Source: Labia minor
Taxonomy: Eukaryota; Arthropoda; Insecta; Dermaptera; Spongiphoridae
Assembly: GCA_963082975.1 (NCBI GenBank)
Contig: OY720349.1
Coordinates: 67,330,501-67,394,500 of the forward strand
DNA length: 64,000 nucleotides
Direction: 5' to 3'
Position numbers and translations under genes: made by a program. How positions within the stretch are numbered: the first letter of the stretch is position 1; each line of letters opens with the position of its first letter. This document shows positions 11,426 through 22,412 of the stretch, piece by piece. Under the pieces are notes generated by a model. It saw only the letters and a list, made by a program, of their open reading frames with translations, was not told where the DNA came from and ran no database searches.

Positions 11426-13508
11426 TTAAACCAATCAAAATCTCATGTATTATTCACTTTTTGGTACTTTTGTTCATATCATTGGCCACCTATACCAAAT
11501 ACAAACAAATATTTCTTCAAATTGAAATATAAAAATAAATTATACTTATAAATATTAAAATATTTACATATTCATTTAATTAAAATTAGATATATTGTAG
11601 AATTTTTTTTATTATTTTTTTATTAGAAATGTTTAAATCAATGTTTGTTGAATAGAAAATATTAAATAAAATTGTATCAAAGCAAAAACTTTTATTAAGT
11701 ACTAAAAAAAATAATTATAAATATAAATCGTTTTTTTTTTAATTTTATATTAATTACCCTAAAAATTTTTATTAATAAGAAAGTAACTATTCTAAATACA
11801 TCATTTATTTATGAGATTATTTATAATAAGTAATTAAAATGGTTAGGAAATAAAAATTAATAAATATACTTATTGTTAGATTTGGACTGATGTTTGGACT
11901 ATCTATCGAGAATACTCTAAATCATATCTTAGAAGATTGTGTTATATTCTATTTAAAGGATTCTAAAATTCTTTTTAAATAATTAAAGAGGTTTTTGAAT
12001 CCATAATGCTTCAAACCGCTGACATTAATTAATAAATATTATAATATCATCAAGAGTTTAATTAAATCCATTAAATCATTTTTTGTCAAATCATAATTTA
12101 TATTAAATATATGTATATTTAGTCATTTTTTTTAAATATTTTAATCTGATATAGGTATATATATTACTATTAATTTAACAAAGTAAATATTCACAAAAAT
12201 TTTATAAAATAGTTTATCTTTTTAAATTATATTATATAAATATTTATAATGACATTAAAATTGCATTTTAGCTTAGAAAAAAGTTTTTGTTTTAAAATCA
12301 TTCAGTGAAAATTAAAAATCCAAATTAGCATTTATTTTTAGACGCATACTATTATATTGATGTCTAAAAATTTTTTTTAAATAATATTCTTGAAAAGTTA
12401 ATTTCATTTAGATTAATTAAAATTTTACATTTTTCTAAGTAAATAGTATAAGGCTTTCTTAAATAAAAAAATAAAATATTTTTCAAAATAATGTAATACA
12501 TATATACATAAATTGAACAATAGAAATGATATTCAAATAGAAAAGAATTATTAAATTTATACTTATAAATTTATATGTAATATTAATAAATAATTAATTA
12601 AATAAATAAATAATTAATTAATTAAAGAGAGATGAAATTATTTAATGAAAAAACAAATCTGTTTAAATGTTCTTTCATTCTAATGAAGGATTAAGAAGTA
12701 AACATCAATTTTAAACTTAAATAAAAATTCAATTAATGTGATTGAGAAAAAAATTATAATAATTATTTTTTTAATATCTACTTCAAACATTATTAATAAT
12801 AAAAAATATTAAAAAAAAAATTGTGTAATTTAATTTAAAATTAATATTAATTCAATTATAAAGGATATTATAATCTTTTTATAAATTTTTTTTTTTATTT
12901 TAAATATATGTATTTACAATCAGTTTATAAAAAAGAAAAAAATGAACTATAAGTAAATTTGATTAACATATTTCATAAATTAAAATTTAAATATTTATTA
13001 AGAATAAAATGAATATCATATTTTATAATTTTCAAATTTTCAGAAAATCAAAAGTAAAATTTTACTAGTTTTATTAAATATATAGGTAAATAATATAAAT
13101 AAAAAATTTATATAAGTATGTTGTTTAAATCTGAATTATATTTATAGTGATCATTAAAATTAAAGTCAATGATTATTCAATTAAAAAAATATTTCATTAG
13201 GAAATTGTATAATTACAAAAAAAAAAAAAAAATAAAGTGTGAGAATGTAAAAACAATAATTTAATTTTTAATACAAAAAAAAGAAAAAGTAAAAATTATT
13301 AATGTTTATATTTATTATTTCACACTTCGATTATTTTTTTAATTTTTAAGAATTTTTTAATTTTAAAATAAAAATATTCACATTTTTCTTTTTTCAAACT
13401 GATAATTCTTAGAAAAAAAAAGATATATGGATAAATATATAAATATTAAAAAAAAAGTTTTTAAAAAAAAAAAAAAAAAAATTATAATGAATAGAAAAAA
13501 ATTGTCAA
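11426..13508. other. AT-rich spacer with a possible LINE C-terminus relic
   Basis: Two kilobases of very AT-rich DNA. At about 11875-11970 a forward frame contains T-L-N-H-I-L-E-D-C, which resembles the cysteine/histidine motif at the C-terminus of some non-LTR retrotransposon proteins; it is short and uncertain. AT tandem motifs occur near 12590-12625 and an A-run at 13217-13232. Confidence 0.35.
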
Positions 13509-13513
13509 ACTCA

Positions 13514-13760
13514 CTTTTTATGGGTTGCACTCTCTGGTGGTGTACTCGATCTCGTAGACACAAGCGAATGCGGACGGACCACGGTAGGTAGATCTTCAGC
13601 AAACCAGTCAGTCGCACGCAGGGCAAAGGGCCGCCCTCCGGCTGGTTGGTCCTTGCCTATATTTTCGCTATGCCTCCCCCGTCCCGCGTCGACCAATCAC
13701 GTGAGAGAGCATGCGCTTGAACCCCCACCTAAAGAAAAGGTGCCACGTAGGTGCAACAGA
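13514..13760 (-). promoter_or_regulatory. GC-rich island, candidate promoter and leader exon
   Basis: A sharp GC-rich block in AT-rich surroundings. It contains CCAATCACGTGA (about 13694-13705), that is a CCAAT box abutting a CACGTG E-box. Read on the minus strand, the block runs from that motif to a consensus splice donor GTGAGT at 13509-13514. Open frames of about 60-80 codons cross it but begin only at non-ATG codons and show no domain, so a 5' untranslated exon is more likely than coding. A weaker plus-strand donor (GTAGGT) also exists, so orientation is not certain. Confidence 0.4.
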
Positions 13761-13800
13761 CGATCAGACAATCAGGTTTTAACTCTTTGATTCTCCCTCA

Positions 13801-14751
13801 AAGTAAAAAAAAAATCTATGTAAAAAAATTAACAATAACTAAACAATATTAATCTACGTATTTACCTGATAACATGACAAATAAATAATTATTAAATTAC
13901 TAATATTTTACTTATTAAACACATATAAATATAATCTCTGACAATAAATAATATATTTTTTAGTCATTGAAATAAAATCTTTTTAATTAATTTAATAAAA
14001 TTAAAAACACTATTTATTTTCATTCTCTTTATTTTCTTATTCATCTTTTGTTCTTTTATATATACATATATTTCCTTTTATTCTAGAAGTCTTTAGTATA
14101 AATATCATTAAATTATTATAATATATATTACACAATAGAGTTTAAAAAATTTATAATCAAAAATTTAATTAATTTATATGTAAAACTAAAATATTATTAA
14201 AAAACTCTATAATTATTTTAATAAAACACTTCAAAAAGTTAGTCTAAAATTTTGCAGACAATTATCCGTAATTGTTCACAATCACTATCAATTTTCTGCT
14301 TCTCCTGTTACCCGATAAAATAATTTGATTAGAGTGAACAATATTCACATAACACTATAATTGTCATAAAAATTTGTTATATAAATTACATAAATTAATC
14401 TACCTCATAGTGATTAACTTATTACTATTAATTATTATTATTATTATTATTATTATTTAATATTAATTTCCTGTTCATTTTAGAGAAAAATAAATTTAAA
14501 ACAAAGTGTATTTTGAATATTTTGGCAAATATCATTAAATTATTATAACATATATTACACAATAGAGTTTGAAAAAATTTATAAAAATAAATTTAATTAA
14601 TGAAATTGGAAATTTTAAGGTTCGATTTTTATTTCGATTATTGTGTATAATAAATAGTGTGAATATATACATATTTACAATGAACATACTTGTATATTAT
14701 GTATATTATAGATATGACGACACAACCACCGCCTGTGAGATACTATATATC
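13801..14751. other. AT-rich spacer
   Basis: AT-rich DNA with an ATT microsatellite at about 14431-14457. The small forward frames near 14569-14893 overlap repeat DNA and have no recognisable domain. Confidence 0.5.
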
Positions 14752-14850
14752 TATTCTTAAAATAAAATTAAAAATATTCATATTATATCCATATTTGTAT
14801 TTTATTGCATTAATAGATAAATTTAAATTATTTGAAATTGTTCGACAACG
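14752..14850 (+). repeat. HINE-like family 1, internal fragment
   Basis: Matches the part of the family-1 elements just before their 3' end: the AATAAAATTAAAAATATT block, the TTTTATTGCATTAATAGAT block and TTATTTGAAATTGTT. The characteristic ends are missing. A TGACGTCA octamer follows at about 14893. Confidence 0.5.
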
Positions 14851-14946
14851 TTTAGAAAATTTATCTTTATTTGATTCGACATATGAGAATTAAATGACGT
14901 CATCAATTTATTATACAGCGACTCCGTAAATACAAAATATTATATA

Positions 14947-15135
14947 CTAGCTGTTTAATCAATCAGTATATTACATAAAACATTTATTTGTTTTTGTGTT
15001 CTTACTTTTAATATATTTTAATTTAATCAGTAAATTAATTATATATTATTATTGTAATTTTTATATCTATCTATCTATGTGGCTCAAAGGTACTCGAAAG
15101 TTCTTGGCCGCAACAACCACATTTCTAGAAGTGTC
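14947..15135 (-). mobile_element. Helitron-like family, 3' end fragment (copy A5), reverse
   Basis: On the minus strand this is the end of the captured retrotransposon tail (GGCCAAGAACTTTCGAGTAC, then GAGCCACATAGATAGATAGA). The Helitron-specific segment with AAGAACACAAAAACAAATAA follows, and then CAGCTAG followed by T at 14947. The GC hairpins present in A1 and A3 are missing. Confidence 0.55.
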
Positions 15136-15639
15136 CCTTCAAACATTGTGAATCCATAATAATATCTTACTTACTTGAAAATGAAAATCCAATTATGAGA
15201 TCAATTATTTAAAATTATTTATTCATATAATTTTGAATGTTTTCAGTGTTTTATAAATAATTTAACAAGGACAATATTAAAAAAATAAAATTAAAAATAT
15301 AATAAAATATAAATATAAATATAACATAAAAATAAAAACATAAACATTCAAGATAATATGAATAAACTATTACTATTATTTTTTTATTTCAATATTTCTA
15401 ATGTTAATACAATAATTTGTATTTTATTATCTATAAAATAATTTAATTATTTTAAAAAACGGCGGTCTTCAATTACAATTTTTTTTACTCTCTACTGACT
15501 GTGAATCCCTTCTCATTTCATAACTGAAAATAGTGTCGAATAGAAATAGACGATATTACCTGGATTAATTTTTAAGATAATTAAAAATTTAATTTTATCA
15601 AATAAATTTCTAATTATTTTCAGGTAATTTTATATATTT

Positions 15640-15865
15640 TTTAATATCTAATCTTATTATGCTAGCTAAAATTGTTTGTTCGTATTATTGAGGACCCTAG
15701 TTCCATTCATTTTAATCAGATTGATGCAATGATGCAACATTTAATAATTGTAATAAATAATTAAAGAATTGTATATTAATATTTTTTAAAGAGTCGAGCG
15801 AGAGCTCGGTGTCCCAGGTATTAATATTACCAGCCAAACCCAATAATAATGAATTTTTTTTTTTA
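15640..15865 (+). repeat. Interspersed repeat R3, short copy
   Basis: Shares long stretches with 63275-63870: ATTATGCTAGCTAAAATTGT on the left, then the TTGATGCAATGATGCAACAT block and TAATATTACCAGCCAAACCC on the right. The copy here lacks about 390 bp that the other carries in the middle. Near the right it has a CGAGC/GCTCG hairpin. No coding capacity; the class is unknown. Confidence 0.6.
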
Positions 15866-16859
15866 AGAATATAAATTTTCTACCAGAGAATATAAAAATC
15901 AGTACTTACAACTTTAGTTAGTTAGAACTTATCAAGGCCTTTTACCTTATATAATACTCTTTAAATCTTAAAAAAAAACTCTTTATAAAAAGAGTTGTTT
16001 TAAGATTGGAGAGAAAAAAATGTCTTAAATATATTAAAAAAATAAAAAGAATAAACAATACAATCCTATTGGAAAAATACTAGAAATATAATTAATAATG
16101 AAAGTTATGTACTCGTATATATTTCTATGTCTACAATATAAATGGGATTTAAATTAAAGATGTACTCGGAAAAATAAATGGCATTTTATATGTGTTCTTA
16201 TTGACGATCCCCAGTGATTCATTTTGTTATAGGTATGTGCATGCTTGAATTTGCTACTGTACCTACTGTAATCTTTCTTTTTATAATATAATTCATTAAT
16301 TTAAATTCTATTTTAATAGAAGAGGTTTGAATATTAATTAACTTGGCCTAGAGAGAATAGAGAAATAGATGATTAAGAATTATAAATTAATTAACTGAAT
16401 ATAACTTTTCTTTAGTTTCTTATCTTACATTATTATATGAAGAAATGCCCAATTCTATTTTTCGACTAAAAAACTTATATTGAATTTGACAATAAATAAA
16501 TGTTGTTGATATATTGAATCGTGTGATTCCTAACGAATCCACACACTCTAACACCTAATCGAATTCTTTCCAACCCTTTTTTGCTCGGAAAAAAGGATGA
16601 GATGCCCTCCCCTCTCTTTTCGAGTGTGGCGCTCATTCCTCTTCTAAGAGACATTGCCTAATTGCTAACAGTTTGGAGAGATATCGCCTGGAATCTATTA
16701 GATTATTATTAAACCATATTATACATATAAAAATGTTTATAAAAATAGGATTTATGTTAAGAAAGTATCTTCTCTGATTTGAAACATTTTATAAATAAAA
16801 CCTTATTATTATTTAAGATTTAAGATATCCCCACAAAAAGTAATCTCAGGTGACTTGAT
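15866..16859. other. AT-rich spacer with a more complex block
   Basis: Mostly AT-rich. The stretch 16515-16700 is noticeably less AT-rich, with CTTTTTTGCTCGGAAAAAAG and a pyrimidine-rich run, but shows no ORF, splice pattern or repeat match that I can name. Confidence 0.4.
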
Positions 16860-17155
16860 CTTTTGTTTTGGACTACGAATATCTTAAATCTAAAGTTTTT
16901 ATTGATACTCCCCGGAATTCTGATAAGTTAAAAGTGACTATTGTTCATCAAATGAACATGCTTCAGAACATGATGGGAAACAGTGATGGGTGGGGAGGAC
17001 ATATGCTTGAGGTGGTTTTTCACAACTCAATTATGTTGAATATTATTTTTTTGTAAAGAATTCGCATTGGCGAAACATCTAAAATTAAATTTTTGAAATA
17101 ATAAACATTTTATTAAACTTTCAAAAGCGTCAGATATCTTTGCAGCACCCTATAC
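16860..17155 (+). pseudogene. IS630/mariner-type transposase, C-terminal relic
   Basis: The 62-codon frame at 16868-17056 carries Y-L-K-S-K-V-F-I-D-T-P followed by L-K-V-T-I-V and, further on, G-G-H-M-L-E-V-V-F-H. This spacing matches the last part of transposases in the Tc1/mariner/IS630 superfamily, where a 'K-x-V-D-x-P ... L-K ... G-G-H' tail follows the DDE domain. The DDE core is absent. Downstream at about 17130-17155 a CAGCACCCTATA stretch may be the remains of the terminal inverted repeat. The opposite end was not found. Confidence 0.55.
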
Positions 17156-17885
17156 TGGTATTTAGAAGAAATTATAAATTTATAATAAAACTATAGATGT
17201 ACAAATAAATAGTAAACATGATTTTAAACTTTTTTTTCAGCTCTCAGTCTATTCTTGACTTCAAAAATTTACATATTCATAACAGTACAATATAGAAGTT
17301 CAAGAAACACACAAAGCGATATAAATTAAAAGAAAGATGTCAAACCAAAATAAAACCACTGAAAACAACTAACACTAGAAAATATTGATAGCAACAAGAG
17401 CCATATTTGGAAAATAGGCTGAACTAATTTGTACTCGTTTGATTATTAAAAATTGAAACAAAACAGAATTAGTAATATTTTTACGGAAAAACCTAATGAG
17501 GAAACGATCAAGAGACAATATACAGGTAGATATATTATGTGGAATAGATACTGTTGGGGGAATTTAATAAAACTTTAGAGAGTTAAATATATAGATAAAT
17601 TAGTATTTTTTCAACATTTTGATTGTTCATTAATTAGATTAAAATATATATTTTATATTTTAGGTTAGAATAAGATTTCCAATAAAATAATAAATTAGTA
17701 GTTTCAGCATGTAGAAGTTTACTTTTTACAGGAATAGTCATTAATATTCATATTGTTGTCAAAGTTTCATCAAAATTAGGAAGTGACCTCTATAGAGGTT
17801 TACTGACTTTGTTTAAAGTTATAAGCAAGCAAGAATGTTTATTAGATTAAAGATATAGTTCTAACTCGTATATATGAATAAATAA
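17156..17885. other. AT-rich spacer
   Basis: No ORF, repeat or regulatory signature recognised. Confidence 0.5.
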
Positions 17886-17887
17886 TA

Positions 17888-18350
17888 GGTTGGGGAAAAA
17901 GAAATCCATTATTTTTACGTGAACTTCAAGACTTCGATGATTTCAGTGACTTTGTCGACATTTTCGACGACGGGCCTGCCTGTGCGAGGGGCATCCTTAA
18001 CGTCAAAAATACCCGAACGGAATCGACGAAACCAAAATTGCGCGTAATTAGCTGTTACAGTATCGGGACCATAAACACTATTCACATTTTCAGCCGCCTG
18101 ACTTGCATTTTCGCCCTTATCAAAGAAAAACTGTAAAATGTACCGAATTTTCTCTTTGTTGACTTCCATCTTTAACGCCGTGTAACTCAGAACTGAATGG
18201 ACAAAACAAAAAACTGCAAACGAATTCTTTTAGTGCGAACTGTTACCTTGACAACGAGCATAAATTTGAAATTGTTTGATCGATAATTTACGAGATATCG
18301 ATCACTACAGCCATCTACCGAAAAAATAATGGATTTCTTTTTCCCCAACC
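17888..18350 (-). mobile_element. Internally deleted mariner element with both ends
   Basis: The ends are perfect inverted repeats: GGTTGGGGAAAAAGAAATCC from 17888, and its complement ending at 18350, the match extending to about 28 bp. TA lies on both outer sides (17886-17887 and 18351-18352), the mariner target duplication. Between the ends only the start of the transposase gene remains (17915-18169, minus strand). It is joined almost directly to the left inverted repeat, so the catalytic part was deleted. The copy can only have moved with transposase supplied in trans. Confidence 0.92.
17915..18169 (-). pseudogene. Mariner transposase, N-terminal remnant (84 residues)
   Basis: Residues about 5-65 contain the paired helix-turn-helix DNA-binding region of mariner transposases: I-R-Y-I-L-Q-F-F-F-D-K-G near residue 8, Q-F-W-F-R-R-F-R-S-G near residue 45, then the linker T-G-R-P. 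Full mariner transposases are about 340-350 residues. Here the frame ends at residue 84, before any of the three catalytic aspartates, where it runs into the terminal repeat. It resembles the irritans/mellifera type, but I did not place it by phylogeny. Confidence 0.9.
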
Positions 18351-18352
18351 TA

Positions 18353-19326
18353 ATATATCCACTAATAAAAGATTTCTTAATATTTCATACATATTTAAGC
18401 TATTTCATTAATTTTAAAAATAAACCATTAAATTTTCATGATATTTTTTATTATTATAAATATTGTTTCTTCAAATTATGTAAAAGTCATTCGAAAACCA
18501 AACTTATTTTATTTTTCAATTGATAGCAATGAATAAAATTCGGTATCCCTTTGATATTTCTATTTATTTAATTTTAGTTACTTGAAAGAGAAGGGGGTAT
18601 TAGAATGAAGTGGAAGGAATTGAGTTGGGTTAGAGAAGGGGTAAGGGTTGCAATATTGCCCCTATGAGAGGTCACTTGTTATGAATGATTCATGAAACAT
18701 GCTGACTGATCTTTTGGCGAACTCGAGTCAATTCTCTTCAGAGTTGCTTCGTGCCTTGCAACTTTTCATTCATGTATTGTAGTTTATTTTATGTTTTTGT
18801 TTTTTTTTTGAGTGGGTTAAAAATATTATTGAATATTTTATTATCACGCATGCAAAAGGAAATCAAATATAACAATATTAAGGGTTATGGTTTGTTATAA
18901 ATAAATGTTTCTAACAAAATCATTTTTGTTTGAGTCATAAACTTAATGCAAATCATCAGGGCCTATTATTAGTTATTTGAAGGCTCTGGAGAGAGACAAG
19001 ACGTTTATATTTTTCCCTTCCCCTTTTAATATAAAAGAAAAAAAACTTATTATGCATATACAATAGTTCTGAAGATCCTGTTCTTTTAGTTTTTTTAAGT
19101 TTTATTATGACTTAATTGTTTTTAAGAGTTCTATCAGAGCTGTAATGCTCCTTTGCAGTCACGGCTCTGCAAAAGCAATAACAATTTGATACACCAGTCA
19201 TTTCAATCTAGTTTTCAAATTAGTACTAAAGGATATTTGGTTTACTATATTATTACATATTTAAATATCCAAATAAACATAATTCGAAAATTAATTAATT
19301 ATTAAATTAAAACAAGAAGAAAGAAC
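18353..19326. other. Spacer with a less AT-rich block
   Basis: The stretch 18590-18780 is G/C-richer, with GGTCACTTGTTATGAATGAT and a TGCTGACTGATC stretch. It has neither an ORF nor a known repeat and could be regulatory, but nothing proves it. The rest is plain AT-rich DNA. Confidence 0.35.
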
Positions 19327-19449
19327 AGTAACGGAAAAATGTAAACGCCATAGGGGCGCTTTTAGCGGCCAATGCCAATGGGCTTTCTCAATCAGTTGAT
19401 TGCCTGACAAGAGAGAGCGCTCTGATGGCGTTTACTTTTTTCCGTCACT
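19327..19449. mobile_element. Small inverted-repeat element (MITE-like), 123 bp
   Basis: The left arm starts AGTAACGGAAAAATGTAAAC and the right arm is its reverse complement ending at 19449. About 29 of 34 terminal positions match, including GTAAACGCCAT and GCGCT. The interior (about 55 bp) is non-coding. No target duplication could be identified on either side, so the superfamily is open. Confidence 0.6.
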
Positions 19450-21358
19450 ATTCGCTTTGTACAAAACAATATTGTATAGCCAAATTATGACTAATTCATA
19501 TCAATTTTGTTAAAAAAATGAACATACTTAGTATTAAAATGAATTAATTAAAAAAACACTTACCTTATATCAAAATTGTATTAAAATTTATAGTTAATAA
19601 AATTTAAATAACTTTTGATAAACAGAATCTTACGACTGCATACAAATATCACAAACTAAAGTAAATGTCAGTAAGTGATTGTATATTCCTCTCAAGATCA
19701 CCTCATAACCATGAAAATCCATATAGCCATTTTGTACGGCTTTCTCCTAAATATATATATATATATATATGTATAACAAGAACTAATTAAAACCAAAATC
19801 AACTTTTTGTGTATTTTTTTATACCCATCAATTTTAACTAAAAAATATATTTTGCATTCCATTTATCTTCATTTCACATTTTCTTGTTTTTTCTTTTTTT
19901 TTAAAAAAAAAAACTAACACAATTTATGTTTCCTTTATATATGTAATGATAATGAAAATTACCTATTTACTAGTATGTAGTTAGTTATTTTTCCTTGCTT
20001 TGTTAAACATCGACTTATTAATAAAATTGGAAATTTTCTATTATATTTCTAAATTTTACTTTATTTTATATCAGTATTTTTTTTTTTATAATATTTGTCC
20101 TCTCTAATTTTACTTGTGTGTGCGCGCATTTTTGCAAATCAATTATTTTTATACATTATTTAAAACAACTATATACGAGAATAGTACCACATAATAACCA
20201 CACCGGTAATAAATTAGTTTTATAATACAAAACTAATTTATTACTAGTGTAGATATGTAAATGTTAAATACTTTATTTGTGTGGAACCCAGGAGTATTTA
20301 GTAATTAGTGTTGTATCATTCAAATGAAATTTGTATTTTATGGAGATAAACAAATTTTTTTGCTCCTAAATATTTTTGTGTGCGCTATAAATATAAAATA
20401 TCTGTGCATTATTATTTTGAATTTATTTTTGTATTTACATATTCACTAATATTTTTTTAATTTCTTGTTCTCTCAATGTTTTTTTTTTTATCTCTGATAA
20501 ATTTGAAATTTTCGTTTTGTCTTTGGTTTATTCTTGCTAGTGTTCCTTATTATTCATGGATTTATAATAGAATTTAATAATTGCTATTTTATCTTGGTTA
20601 GGTTTTATTCACTCAATGACAGGGAAAGATTATCAATGTGAGATTTTTATAAAATGGTAATTTGTATTATATAGCCTTATCTTTTTTTCTCTTTCTAATA
20701 AAAAAGAAATCATTTTGAATATTCCAGAAGAGGATTGGTTATTTTATCAATCAAATGATTGAAATCTCTATGAGATAGAAATGTTTGCCATTTCTGAGAT
20801 TTACTTATGTTATTAATGAAAGTGGATGTTCATGAATCCTGTTCAATTCTCTTTCAAAGTTTTTCGAAAAATACAAACAAATATTATTAATAATAATAAT
20901 AATAAAATATACGATAATTGACTATCACTTCAATCAAAGTATGAAATCTTTTGCAAATAAAAATAGGATTGTGGTGTCAATAAAAGATCAAAATGAAATG
21001 GAGAAATTGATAAAATTATTAGCTTGGAATTGGTATTGACATTTCTAGATTAAATTTTTGTATTTTTCTAAATACCAAAATTATCAAAGGCATTTTTTTT
21101 TTGACTTTATTAAGAAATGTGATCAACTTATTGTATAAATTTAAAATTAATCATTTACATGTAGTACTACATAAATTTTATTTTTTATTAAATACTATTG
21201 ATAATAATTAAATTTTCACTTTAGTCCCAATATGATTTTTTAAAATTGAATTATTACACATATTTAAATGATATGATTGAGATGATTTTTGATTCTAGTG
21301 AAAATCAATATGCATTAACTGGGTTTGTGTAAATTTTACAATAATTTATGATTATATT
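19450..21358. other. AT-rich spacer
   Basis: AT-rich DNA with a TA repeat at 19748-19771 and an ATA/TAA repeat at 20883-20904. One palindrome (20200-20250) is listed separately. No gene is seen. Confidence 0.5.
20200..20250. repeat. Short near-perfect palindrome
   Basis: The left arm 20200-20221 and right arm 20229-20250 are inverted copies matching at 20 of 22 positions (arm start ACACCGGTAATAAATTAG), with a 7-base spacer. The flanks do not pair, so the stem is limited to about 22 bp. Confidence 0.7.
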
Positions 21359-21366
21359 GCCTAAGG

Positions 21367-21440
21367 CAGTGGTTCTTAAACTGTGGTCCGCGGACCCCTG
21401 GGGGTCCGCGAAGCCTTTACTGGGGGTCCGCGGTCCTCGG
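21367..21440 (+). repeat. hAT left terminal repeat and subterminal GGTCCG motifs
   Basis: After the terminal repeat come closely spaced GGTCCGCG motifs, one as the palindrome GGTCCGCGGACC. The right end (24590-24658) has two GGGGGTCCG copies, also reading GGGGGTCCG on the plus strand. In hAT transposons such subterminal repeats are known transposase-binding sites; that role is inferred here. Confidence 0.7.
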
Positions 21441-21907
21441 AAAAAAATCATCGTAAAAATATATACATATATAAATATTTAAAGTTCATTGTGTAACTAT
21501 ATCCTCCTAGAGAATTACGGCTATAATTTAATACTATTAATAATACTATTTTATTTTATTAAATTGATAATTATGTCAATTAATTTTTTGTGAATAAATA
21601 AACATATATAAAAAACTATATATAAAATTTGAATTTTCATCCATTCATTCATTTAAAATCATTTTTCGATTGTTCCTTTAAAATAACCCCTCTTAGGGGC
21701 TCGGAAGGGGAGGCATATAAGGGAATTTTCTTTCACTTTGTTATTGGGGAAAACCAGGGGAGGGGACAGTCTTACCCGGAAAAACCCAAATTGTCAGCGT
21801 CCACTCTGGGGTTTTAAACAGTTTTAAAGCAAATGTTAATTATAAGTTCATTTCTCAACGAGTTGTATCTTTAAATTATTTTTATTAATTTAATTAATTA
21901 TAATTAA

Positions 21908-22182
21908 ATTATAGCTAATAATAGTTTATTATAGCTAATAATAGTTTATTATAGCTAATAATTTTTTTTAATTTTTAGTGTAATTTGCATGATCATTATT
22001 TTATAAAAACACTAAACACATTTTGCAATTTCCCAGAAAGGCTGTTTTTGAGAGTAAGTATAAGTTAGTTTTATGAATAAAAAATATTTATTTTAATAAT
22101 ATTTTAGAATCAAATTACGAAATTAATAATATTTTAGAATCAAATTACGAAATTAATAATATTTTAGAATCAAATTACGAAA
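21908..22182 (+). repeat. Two short tandem arrays in the hAT leader
   Basis: A 20-bp unit (ATTATAGCTAATAATAGTTT) is repeated about 2.7 times at 21908-21960. A 30-bp unit is repeated exactly three times at 22093-22182, each copy ending in TCAAATTACGAAA. More degenerate CATTTAAAATGATATTAAA repeats follow to about 22325. They lie between the left end and the transposase start. Confidence 0.85.
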
Positions 22183-22412
22183 TATATTTATTATATAAAT
22201 TAATATTCATTTAAAATGATATTAAATCATTTATTTAAAATGATTTAAAACATTTATTAAAATGATTTAAAACATTCATTTAAAATGATATTAAAACATT
22301 CATTTAAAATCATATTAAAACATAGCTAGTAAATAATAATTCGTTATATTTATATTATATTTATATTATATTTATATTATTGTAGTTCAATGTTAATAAA
22401 TTACTCCATAAA

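Noticed and set aside
22093..22182. Three exact 30-bp repeats considered as a CRISPR-like array
   Set aside because: The units are contiguous with no spacers and lie inside a eukaryotic transposon; they are a simple tandem repeat.
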